From NCBI RefSeq assembly GCF_000960995.1, contig NZ_CP009435.1, forward strand, positions 2,108,001 to 2,172,000: a DNA stretch of 64,000 nt, written 5' to 3'. Under the pieces are notes generated by a model. It was not told where the DNA came from. It saw only the letters and a list, made by a program, of their open reading frames with translations, and ran no database searches. This document shows, one piece after another, positions 26,397 to 33,168 of the stretch; within the stretch, counting starts at the first letter, position 1, and each line of letters opens with the position of its first letter. A program made the translations under genes and the position numbers. The stretch is from Burkholderia glumae LMG 2196 = ATCC 33617 (lineage in GTDB: Bacteria; Pseudomonadota; Gammaproteobacteria; Burkholderiales; Burkholderiaceae).

Positions 26397-27590
26397 TCAG
26401 TCGCGCTCCGGCGTCGCCGTGATGCGATGGATCGACAGATCGGCCCCGTCGAACTCGGCCTCCTGATCGAGCCGCAGCCCGAGCGTGAGCTTCAGCACGC
26501 CGTAGACCAGCGTGCCGCCCGCCAGCGCGATCGCGATCCCGCCGAGCGTGCCGATCAGCTGCGAGACCAGCGACACGCCGCCGAGCCCGCCCAGCGCCGG
26601 CTGGCCGAACACACCCGCCGCGATCCCGCCGAGCGCGCCGCACAGGCCGTGCAGCGGCCACACGCCGAGCACGTCGTCGATGCGCCAGCGGTTCTGCACG
26701 CAGGTGAACATCACCACGAACAGCGCGCCCGCCACCGCGCCGGTGGCCAGCGCGCCGAGCGGATGCATGATGTCCGAGCCGGCGCAGACGGCCACCAGCC
26801 CGGCGAGCGGGCCGTTGTAGGTGAAGCCGGGGTCGTTGCGGCCCGCGAACCAGGCGGCCAGCGTGCCGCCCACCATCGCCATCAGCGAGTTGACGGCCAC
26901 CAGCCCGCTGATTTTGTCGAGCGTCTGCGCGCTCATCACGTTGAAGCCGAACCAGCCCACCGCGAGCACCCAGGCGCCGAGCGCGAGGAACGGGATGTTC
27001 GAGGGCGGATGCGCGGCGATCCGGCCGTCCTTCGAATAGCGGCCATGGCGCGCGCCGAGCAGGATCACGGCCGGCAGCGCGATCCAGCCGCCGAACGCAT
27101 GCACCACCACCGAGCCGGCGAAATCGTGGAACGGCGCGCCGAACGCGCGCGCCAGCCAGTCCTCGATGCCGAAGCGGTTGTTCCAGGCGATGCCTTCGAA
27201 GAACGGATAGACGAGGCCCACGATCACCGAGGTCGCGATCAGCTGCGGGTTGAACTTCGCGCGCTCGGCGATGCCGCCCGAGACGATCGCCGGAATCGCG
27301 GCGGCGAACGTCAGCAGGAAGAAGAAGCGCACCAGCGCGTAGCCGTTGTGCTGCGCGAGCGTGCCGATGTCGTCGAAGAACTCGATGCCATAGGCCACCG
27401 TGTAGCCGACGAAGAAGTAGGCGATGGTGGACACCGAGAAGTCGACGAGGATCTTCACGAGTGCGTTGACCTGGTTCTTCTTGCGCACGGTGCCGAGCTC
27501 GAGGAAGGCGAAGCCCGCGTGCATCGCCAGCACCATGGCCGCACCGAGAAGGAGAAACAAGGTGTCGGCCGCCGATTTCAGGTTGTCCAT
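26397..27590 (-). CDS. amt: ammonium transporter
   Basis: A 397-residue Amt/MEP/Rh-family channel with about 11 membrane segments; start 'MDNLKSAADTLFLLLGAAMV'. The pore histidines are in 'SVVVHAFGG' and 'GVWPLHGLCGALGG', and the family block 'LGTVRKKNQVNALVKILVDF' is near the N-terminus. It carries ammonium into the cell when nitrogen is scarce. It stands alone: no glnK (PII) gene next to it, unlike the usual glnK-amtB pair. A near-perfect sigma54 promoter and an NtrC-like site lie upstream, so it is probably nitrogen-regulated. The open frame extends to 27752 but the family start is 27590. Confidence 0.93.
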   Translation of the reverse strand: MDNLKSAADTLFLLLGAAMVLAMHAGFAFLELGTVRKKNQVNALVKILVDFSVSTIAYFFVGYTVAYGIEFFDDIGTLAQHNGYALVRFFFLLTFAAAIPAIVSGGIAERAKFNPQLIATSVIVGLVYPFFEGIAWNNRFGIEDWLARAFGAPFHDFAGSVVVHAFGGWIALPAVILLGARHGRYSKDGRIAAHPPSNIPFLALGAWVLAVGWFGFNVMSAQTLDKISGLVAVNSLMAMVGGTLAAWFAGRNDPGFTYNGPLAGLVAVCAGSDIMHPLGALATGAVAGALFVVMFTCVQNRWRIDDVLGVWPLHGLCGALGGIAAGVFGQPALGGLGGVSLVSQLIGTLGGIAIALAGGTLVYGVLKLTLGLRLDQEAEFDGADLSIHRITATPERD

Positions 27591-27626
27591 TGCTTGCCCG
27601 TGTCCGCTCGAAAAGTGGGCATTTTT

Positions 27627-27643
27627 AGCAAGAATCGGGCCAA
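27627..27643 (-). promoter_or_regulatory. sigma54 (-24/-12) promoter of amt
   Basis: On the minus strand the sequence reads TTGGCCCGATTCTTGCT: GG and GC doublets separated by exactly 10 bases, matching the TTGGCAC-N5-TTGCW consensus at all but one defined position. Transcription would start near 27616, 26 bases before the amt ATG. Confidence 0.8.
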
Positions 27644-27748
27644 TGCGGTGAATCGATGCCTGTTCTCGGTGCGCATCGCACCGCGGCGAGGCGGCTCGGC
27701 GTGCGCGGGCCGCCGCCGAGGGGCGCGGCCGGGGAGTCGCGCGTGCTT

Positions 27749-27763
27749 GCACGGCGATGGTGC
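27749..27763 (-). promoter_or_regulatory. NtrC-like enhancer site of amt
   Basis: GCAC-N7-GTGC (GCACGGCGATGGTGC) has the GCAC/GTGC half sites at the spacing of NtrC sites. It lies about 120 bases upstream of the sigma54 promoter, the usual enhancer distance. Only one good site is seen. Confidence 0.5.
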
Positions 27764-27961
27764 GCAGATGTGAGCGGAATTGGTGCGGAATTGCCGTCGG
27801 ATGGTGCGCGGCGGGTGGCGCCGCCGCGCCGCCGCGTGCGATACGCGCGCTTCCGACCCGCGTGGCGCTCGATACCGGGCCACATGAATGCGGCGCCGGC
27901 CCGCGCGCATCGTATTATTGTGATTCCTGCATCAAGAGCGCGCGCGAGCGCGCATATCGCC

Positions 27962-28402
27962 ATGACGTCTTCCTTCCGTTTCGCGCCGCGCCGCGCGCCG
28001 TCGTACCGGTTCGCCGCCGTCGCCATGCTGGCCACGCTGGCCCTGGCCGGCTGCGACAAGTCCGATTCGAACGCCACGGCGCCCGACCACGCGGCGAGCG
28101 CCGTCGCCAAGGCCGCCGCGCAGGCCGCGAACCAGCTCGACCGGGCCGCCAGCTTCGTCGACAGCCAGATCGCCGCCGCCAAGGCCGGCGTGGCCTCGGC
28201 CGCCTCGGCCGTGCCGCCCGTTTCGGCCAGCGATGTGGCCTCGGCCGCGCAGGCGCACCTGAAAAACGCCGCCACGGCGGCGTTCGGCCTGGCCGCCTCG
28301 GCGGCCGGCTCGCGCCTCGAGACGGCGGGGCGCAAGCTGCAGCAATGGAGCCGCGAGACTGCCGCGTCCTCGCCCGACGCCGAGAAATCGGCGAACCGCT
28401 GA
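27962..28402 (+). CDS. predicted small lipoprotein, Ala-rich
   Basis: A 146-residue protein starting 'MTSSFRFAPRRAPSYRFAA', with a basic N-terminus, a hydrophobic run and the lipobox 'LALAGC' giving a lipidated cysteine near residue 29. The mature part is Ala/Ser-rich and predicted helical ('AAQAANQLDRAASFVDSQIA', 'SAAQAHLKNAATAAFGLAAS'), like many phasin-ish or coiled surface lipoproteins. No family is recognised. An alternative start at 27656 exists in the same frame but lacks the signal structure. Divergent from amt; downstream lies the Rrf2 gene with its own promoter region. Confidence 0.7.
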   Translation: MTSSFRFAPRRAPSYRFAAVAMLATLALAGCDKSDSNATAPDHAASAVAKAAAQAANQLDRAASFVDSQIAAAKAGVASAASAVPPVSASDVASAAQAHLKNAATAAFGLAASAAGSRLETAGRKLQQWSRETAASSPDAEKSANR

Positions 28403-28422
28403 GCGAGGCTTGCCCTTGGGAC

Positions 28423-28435
28423 TAAATGTAACTAA
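28423..28435. promoter_or_regulatory. operator-like TAAATGTAACTAA upstream of the Rrf2 gene
   Basis: The 13-base TAAATGTAACTAA lies 70 bases before the Rrf2 start. An almost identical TAAATGTAAGTAA lies before the neighbouring NAD(P)-binding gene (29008-29020). Both are A+T-rich patches in GC-rich DNA. Shared use by the regulator and its neighbour suggests that it is the Rrf2 binding site. Confidence 0.55.
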
Positions 28436-28504
28436 TATGAGCACACTTTCTCGCCGAACGGCCCGTCCGGCTGCGCGGTTGGTTGAGCGGCCGGGCCAGC
28501 GGGC

Positions 28505-28942
28505 ATGAACACCAGCAGCCGGTTCGCCTTCGCCGTTCACGTGCTCGCCTTGCTGTCGCAACAGGAGGGCGTGCCGCTGTCGTCCGAGATCATCGCGGGC
28601 AGCGTCAACACGAATCCGGCGCTGATCCGCCGCCTGCTGTTGAGGCTGGCGGCGGCGGGGCTCACCCGCTCGCAGCTCGGTGCCGGCGGCGGCGCGTTGC
28701 TGGCGCGCGAGCCGGACTCGATCACGCTGCTCGACGTGTACCGGGCGGTGGACGATGCGCAGTTGTTTGCGCTGCACCGCGAGGCGCCGAATCCGGACTG
28801 CCTGGTCGGGCGGCATATTCAGAGCGTGCTGAGCGTCTATATCGACGACGCGCGGCGCGCGATGGAAGCCTCGCTCGCCGCGCGCACGCTGGCCGACGTG
28901 ACGGCCGACGTGCTGCGCGAGGAGGGCGCCGGCGCGGCGTAG
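28505..28942 (+). CDS. Rrf2-family transcriptional regulator (YwnA-like)
   Basis: A 145-residue Rrf2 protein: winged helix N-terminus 'MNTSSRFAFAVHVLALLSQQ', recognition region 'VNTNPALIRRLLLRLAAAGL', wing 'LTRSQLGAGGGALLAREPDS'. Only one cysteine ('NPDCLVG') is present rather than the three of the iron-sulphur IscR/NsrR type, so it resembles the cluster-free Bacillus YwnA kind, whose neighbour ywnB is an NAD(P)-binding protein as here. It probably represses itself and that neighbour through the shared operator sequence and senses oxidants or electrophiles through the cysteine. The regulated signal is inference. Confidence 0.85.
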   Translation: MNTSSRFAFAVHVLALLSQQEGVPLSSEIIAGSVNTNPALIRRLLLRLAAAGLTRSQLGAGGGALLAREPDSITLLDVYRAVDDAQLFALHREAPNPDCLVGRHIQSVLSVYIDDARRAMEASLAARTLADVTADVLREEGAGAA

Positions 28943-28974
28943 CGGCAGGGCCGATGCCGGGCGGGAAAGCCCCG

Positions 28975-29000
28975 GGCGGAGCGTGGTCTCCGCCTTTTTT
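28975..29000 (+). terminator. rho-independent terminator after the Rrf2 gene
   Basis: Perfect 7-bp stem GGCGGAG (28975-28981) with CTCCGCC (28988-28994), six-base loop, six T (28995-29000), 33 bases past the Rrf2 stop. It separates the regulator from the next gene, which therefore needs the promoter overlapping the second operator copy. Confidence 0.85.
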
Positions 29001-29007
29001 GCGAACT

Positions 29008-29037
29008 TAAATGTAAGTAAATTGGTTACATATAACC
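29008..29037. promoter_or_regulatory. operator region of the YwnB-like gene
   Basis: TAAATGTAAGTAA (29008-29020) repeats the Rrf2-gene element; within it ATGTAA pairs with TTACAT (29026-29031) as an inverted repeat, and GGTTACATATAACC (29024-29037) is a second near palindrome. Position is 15-45 bases before the start codon, suited to repression. Confidence 0.55.
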
Positions 29038-29051
29038 GAAGGAGTTTCGAC

Positions 29052-29696
29052 ATGTCGTCACGCATCTTGAATATCGCGCTGTTCGGCGCATCGGGCATGA
29101 TCGGTTCGCGGATCGCGGCGGAAGCGGCGCGGCGCGGACACCGCGTGACGGCGCTGTCGCGGCGGCCGGGCGCGAGCGCGGGCAACCTGAGGGCGCACGC
29201 GGCCGACCTGTTCGACGCGGCCGGCGTCGCGGCGGCGCTGGCCGGGCAGGACGTGGTGGCGAGCGCCTACGGGCCGGGCCGCGGCCAGGCCGAGGAGGTG
29301 GTCCGCGCCACGCGCGCGCTCGTCGAGGCGGCCCGGGCGGCGGGCATCAAGCGCCTCGTGGTGGTGGGCGGGGCCGGTTCGCTGGAGGTGGCGCCGGGCC
29401 GGCAGCTCGTCGATGCCGACGGCTTTCCGGCCGAGTACAAGGCGGTCGCGCTCGCGCATCGCGCCGCGCTCGACGGCGAGCTGCGCCCGGCCAGCGACCT
29501 CGACTGGACGTTCTTCGCCCCGGCGGCGATGATCGCGCCGGGCGAGCGCACCGGCACGTTCCGCACCGGCACGGGCGCGCTGATCCGCGACGCCGCAGGC
29601 AACAGCCGGATCTCGGCCGAGGACTACGCGGTCGCGTTCGTCGATGCGATCGAGCAGGGGCGGTTCGTGCGCGAGGTGGCGACGGTCGCCTATTGA
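29052..29696 (+). CDS. NAD(P)-dependent oxidoreductase, YwnB/NmrA-like
   Basis: A 214-residue atypical SDR with 'IALFGASGMIGSRIAAEAA' (GxxGxxG nucleotide site), 'VASAYGPG', 'RLVVVGGAGSLEVAPG' and 'DLDWTFFAPAAMIAPGERTG', the standard signature of YwnB-like proteins. Ribosome site AAGGAG sits eight bases before 29052. It is the neighbour of, and shares an operator with, the Rrf2 gene, so it is probably derepressed by the same electrophile or redox stress. Substrate unknown. It overlaps nothing; 176 bp separate it from the Lrp gene. Confidence 0.85.
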   Translation: MSSRILNIALFGASGMIGSRIAAEAARRGHRVTALSRRPGASAGNLRAHAADLFDAAGVAAALAGQDVVASAYGPGRGQAEEVVRATRALVEAARAAGIKRLVVVGGAGSLEVAPGRQLVDADGFPAEYKAVALAHRAALDGELRPASDLDWTFFAPAAMIAPGERTGTFRTGTGALIRDAAGNSRISAEDYAVAFVDAIEQGRFVREVATVAY

Positions 29697-29838
29697 GCGC
29701 CCGGTGCCGCGCGCGGGCCGCCTCGCGCGGCCCGCCAGCGCTTGCCGGCGGGCGTGCCCGGCCCCTTGGGCGTCCGTGTTTGTCCCGGTCCACGCCGGGG
29801 ATGAGTTTTCCTATTGTTCCTCCGATAATATCCGGCGT

Positions 29839-29851
29839 AGAAAAATTTTCT
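29839..29851. promoter_or_regulatory. AT-rich palindrome upstream of the Lrp-type gene
   Basis: AGAAAAATTTTCT is palindromic around its centre and lies about 22 bases before the start. AT-rich palindromes of this type are common autoregulatory sites of Lrp/AsnC proteins. No binding data. Confidence 0.35.
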
Positions 29852-29872
29852 ATACCATCGGGAACGGGGAAA

Positions 29873-30343
29873 ATGGACCATATCGATCGCAAGTTGCTGG
29901 AACTGCTGCAGGCCGACGCGACGCTGCCGATCTCGGAACTCGCCCAAAAGGTGAACCTGTCGCAGACGCCTTGCTGGAAGCGCATCCAGCGCCTCAAGGA
30001 CACCGGCGCGATCCGCGCGCAGGTGGCGCTTTGCGACGCGCGCAAGCTCGGCGTGGGCACCACCGTGTTCGTGGCGGTGCGGACCAACCAGCACACCGAG
30101 GAATGGGCGAACACGTTCACGCGGGCGGTGCGCGAGATTCCGGAAGTGGTCGAGGTGTACCGGATGAGCGGCGAGACCGATTACCTGCTGCGCGTGGTGG
30201 TGGCCGACATCGCCGACTACGATCGCGTCTACAAGCTGCTGATCCGCACGGTGCCGCTGTCCGACGTCAGCTCGTCGTTCGCGATGGAGCAGATCAAGTA
30301 TTCGACCGCGCTGCCGGTGCGCTGCGAGGCGGCCATCGTCTAG
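29873..30343 (+). CDS. Lrp/AsnC-family transcriptional regulator
   Basis: A 156-residue Lrp-type protein: winged HTH at residues 1-60 ('MDHIDRKLLELLQADATLPI', 'VNLSQTPCWKRIQRLKDTG') and a RAM effector domain ('FTRAVREIPEVVEVYRMSGE', 'DYLLRVVVADIADYDRVYKL'). Length and layout match the family. It probably senses an amino acid and controls amino-acid metabolism; the target is unknown. The ATG at 29873 follows a GGGGA ribosome site. The AT-rich palindrome just upstream may be its own binding site. Confidence 0.9.
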   Translation: MDHIDRKLLELLQADATLPISELAQKVNLSQTPCWKRIQRLKDTGAIRAQVALCDARKLGVGTTVFVAVRTNQHTEEWANTFTRAVREIPEVVEVYRMSGETDYLLRVVVADIADYDRVYKLLIRTVPLSDVSSSFAMEQIKYSTALPVRCEAAIV

Positions 30344-30402
30344 CGCCGCGCACCGGCACGCGTAGAATGGGCGCTTTCGGCCATCGCGGAGTGCGTCGTC
30401 CC

Positions 30403-30597
30403 ATGAGCGAGCAGCGCAGGAAGGACCCGGTACGGCGGGTGTCCGTGATGATCGTGGTGATCGTGCTGGCGGTGATCGGCACGGTGCTCTACAACGCCAT
30501 TTCCGAGAAGCGCGCCTACGACGCGCAGCAGGACGGCGCGGCATCGGCCGCGGCGCCGGCCACGGCGTCGGGGGGCGGCCCGACGTCGGGCGGCTGA
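30403..30597 (+). CDS. small single-pass membrane protein
   Basis: A 64-residue protein: cytoplasmic basic N-terminus ('MSEQRRKDPVRRVSV'), one membrane segment ('MIVVIVLAVIGTVLYNAIS'), then a low-complexity Ala/Gly/Ser tail. It resembles small conserved Burkholderia membrane proteins of unknown function. A TAGAAT hexamer 35 bases upstream (30363-30368) could be its -10. Coding potential rests on the clear membrane segment and codon pattern. Confidence 0.6.
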   Translation: MSEQRRKDPVRRVSVMIVVIVLAVIGTVLYNAISEKRAYDAQQDGAASAAAPATASGGGPTSGG

Positions 30598-30667
30598 AGT
30601 GCGCCGCTGAAGTGCGCCGCGTTGCTCTTGCCCCGTTCGCGGTTCGCCGGTGCGCCCGCTCGGCGGC

Positions 30668-32980
30668 TCACTGCGGTAGCCGGATCAGGCTCGCATCCTT
30701 GCGGATCAGCAGCGACGAGGCGAGCATCTGCTTGCACTGATGCGCGAGTTCCTTCAGGTCGCGCACCATGTCCGCGCCGGCCGTCTCCGATTTTTCCGCC
30801 GCGACCACCATCGAGTCGAGCTCACGGGTGAGCTGCTTCGTCAGCTCGGCCTGGTCGGCGGGCGGCGGCGTGCCGGCCTCGGCCTGCTCGAGATTCTCGC
30901 GCACCTGCGCGAGGCCCTTCTGCAGCGCCGCGTAGCTGCCCGGCCCGGCCTCCTCGCTGGTATTGCGCAGCAGCGGCGCGGCCGCCGTGATCTGCGCGCC
31001 CAGCACGTGCGTCTGCACCAGAAGGTCGTTCAGTTCGGGCACGAAGCGCTGCTGCGCCTTCGGCTCGATCATCATGCGCTGGAACGCCTGGCCCAGATTC
31101 GCGAATGCGATGTGAACGTTCTTGCGCGCGAGCCGGTACGGATAATCGTCCTCGAGCGGCGAGCCCTTCGCCGCGTCCTTGGCCGCCGCCTCGGCCGCGG
31201 CCGCCACGGCCGGCACCACCGCCGCACCGTCCACGGCCGCCACCGACGGCGCGCCCTGGGTCTGCCCGCGCCCCACGCGCCACGCGGCCTCGAAGTACTT
31301 GCGGGTGGTGGCGAGCACCTCGGCCACCAGCTTGCCCATCGCGCGATATTCCCAGTACGGGAACAGCCGGCTCGCCGCGATCGCGATCATGCAGCCCACC
31401 ACGGTGTCGATCGCGCGCTCGCCGATGATGCGCATGCTGCCCGGCGCGAGCAGGTGGAACATCAGCAGCACGTAGGACGAGGTGAACACCACGCTGGCCG
31501 CGTAGTTGAACAGCAGCAGGCTGTAGCTCATCACCATCGAGCCGAACATGATGGCGATCAGCAGTGCCGGCGACTTCACCGTGTAGATCAGCGCGATGCT
31601 GATCGCGCAGCCGAGCAGCGTGCCGACGATCCGCTGCGCGTTGCGCTGCTTGGTCAGCGAATAGCCGGGCTTCAGGATGATGATGGTGGTCATCACGATC
31701 CAGTACGCGTTGGTGAGCGGCAGGAGCCGGCCGAGCCAGAACGCCACGGCCACCGCCACCGTCACGCGCAGCGCGTGGCGAAAGCTCGGCGAGCGCAGGC
31801 TCAGGTTCGAGAAGATCAGCATCGGCGAGAGCCGGCGGCGCTGCAGGAAGCGCGCGAGCGTCTTGTCGATCCTGATCTCGGTGCGCGTGCCGTCGGGCGT
31901 GTCGGTCAGCGAGCGGCGCATCTTGTCGATCAGGCGCGTCGCGCTCCAGATCCGCCGGAACGTGGCGAGCACCGCCGCGTAGGCCTCCGGGTTGGTGGCC
32001 GGGAAATTCTTCTTGCGCATCAGCTCGATCTCGTACTCGATCGCGCGCAGCTCGGCCTTCACGCTGGTGCGTGACTGCGGGGCCCGGTTCTCCAGCACGG
32101 CCAGGCCCACGGTTTCGAGGTCGCCGGCCGCCTTGCGGATCAGGTCGCGATAGAAGATCAGCAGGTCCGAGCCGCCGAACGTGCTGCGCACCAGCGAGTA
32201 GTCGGTATGCGCGCCGACGAACATCTCGTGCAGGTCCACGCTGTTGATGAACAGGTTGAACATCATGGTGCGCGCCGCGTCGAGCTTGCCGTGGCGCAGC
32301 TTCGGCAGGTTGCGCAGCACGATGTCGCGCGCGGTTTCCTGCGATTCGACGGCGGCCACCTGCTTGAGCACGAGGTTGCGGTAGCAGTCGTCGAGGTCGG
32401 CGTCGAGGTCGTAGAACTCGGCACGCGCGAGCAGGTAGCCGGCCAGCGCGAAGAAGCTGTCGGCCAGCGCCTGCTGCTCGATGCGGCGCGCCTGCCAGCG
32501 CGACACGAAAGTCGCCCAGTAGGTGTACCAGAGCCCGCCCGCGAGAATCCACGCCGCGTTGACGAGCGCCTGCAGCGGCGTGAAGGTGTCCTCCAGCGTC
32601 ATCACCATCATGAACAGCGTGGCGAAGCTGATCTGCGGCCAGCGGTTGCCGTACACCACGATCAGCGACAGCACGAAGGTGAGCGGCACGATGGTCAGCC
32701 ACAGCGCGAAGATGTTCGGCGTGGCCAGGCCCGTGGCGAGCGCCGACAGGAAGCCGATCACGCTGCAGGCCAGCATCTCGTTGTGCTTGTACTTGAGCGG
32801 GCCGGGCATGTCCACCACGCAGGCGCCGAGCGCGCCGGTGGCGATCGTGAAGCCGAGGTCGCGCTCGTGGAACACGATCAGGCAGAGCACCGCCGGCAGC
32901 GAGACACCGACCGCGATGCGCAGCCCGCCGAAGAAATACTGGCTGTAGAGGAACTTCCTGATTTCGATCGAATAGCGCAT
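30668..32980 (-). CDS. FUSC/YccS-like inner membrane protein
   Basis: A 770-residue membrane protein of the FUSC (fusaric acid resistance-like) superfamily. The N-terminal half has about six membrane segments ('FGGLRIAVGVSLPAVLCLIV', 'SLIVVYGNRWPQISFATLFM') and a soluble cytoplasmic middle; the C-terminal half repeats a membrane block ('AFWLGRLLPLTNAYWIVMTT', 'VVFTSSYVLLMFHLLAPGSM'), then a ~200-residue helical cytoplasmic tail with an Ala-rich stretch. This two-module layout is that of YccS/YhfK-type proteins, thought to be exporters or envelope factors. Substrate is unknown. The gene is divergent from recC. Confidence 0.82.
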   Translation of the reverse strand: MRYSIEIRKFLYSQYFFGGLRIAVGVSLPAVLCLIVFHERDLGFTIATGALGACVVDMPGPLKYKHNEMLACSVIGFLSALATGLATPNIFALWLTIVPLTFVLSLIVVYGNRWPQISFATLFMMVMTLEDTFTPLQALVNAAWILAGGLWYTYWATFVSRWQARRIEQQALADSFFALAGYLLARAEFYDLDADLDDCYRNLVLKQVAAVESQETARDIVLRNLPKLRHGKLDAARTMMFNLFINSVDLHEMFVGAHTDYSLVRSTFGGSDLLIFYRDLIRKAAGDLETVGLAVLENRAPQSRTSVKAELRAIEYEIELMRKKNFPATNPEAYAAVLATFRRIWSATRLIDKMRRSLTDTPDGTRTEIRIDKTLARFLQRRRLSPMLIFSNLSLRSPSFRHALRVTVAVAVAFWLGRLLPLTNAYWIVMTTIIILKPGYSLTKQRNAQRIVGTLLGCAISIALIYTVKSPALLIAIMFGSMVMSYSLLLFNYAASVVFTSSYVLLMFHLLAPGSMRIIGERAIDTVVGCMIAIAASRLFPYWEYRAMGKLVAEVLATTRKYFEAAWRVGRGQTQGAPSVAAVDGAAVVPAVAAAAEAAAKDAAKGSPLEDDYPYRLARKNVHIAFANLGQAFQRMMIEPKAQQRFVPELNDLLVQTHVLGAQITAAAPLLRNTSEEAGPGSYAALQKGLAQVRENLEQAEAGTPPPADQAELTKQLTRELDSMVVAAEKSETAGADMVRDLKELAHQCKQMLASSLLIRKDASLIRLPQ

Positions 32981-33168
32981 CGATGGAGGGTTGGCAAGGC
33001 GGCGCGGAGACCGACGAGTCTAACGTATTTCACGGCGCCGACCGTCCGCCCGTTTGGCCCGATATTCGACCTGCTTCGTGTTTGCTATGCTTGGCGCTTT
33101 CCGCGCGGATGCGGTCCGCGCGCCGCTCCACGCGAATGCCGTTCGCGCCTCGCCACGCTGGCTGCCGC

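Larger units (their letters stand above)
27591..27961. other. divergent control region between amt and the lipoprotein gene
   Basis: 371 bp with a sigma54 promoter and NtrC-like site directed toward amt (minus strand); the plus-strand promoter of the lipoprotein gene is not evident. Open frames here are GC-driven and not supported. Confidence 0.6.

Noticed and set aside
27653..27690. GGTGC-N5-GCACC dyad as an NtrC site
   Set aside because: Half-sites are in the opposite order (GTGC then GCAC) and the spacing is wrong; only the GCAC-N7-GTGC at 27749 is kept.
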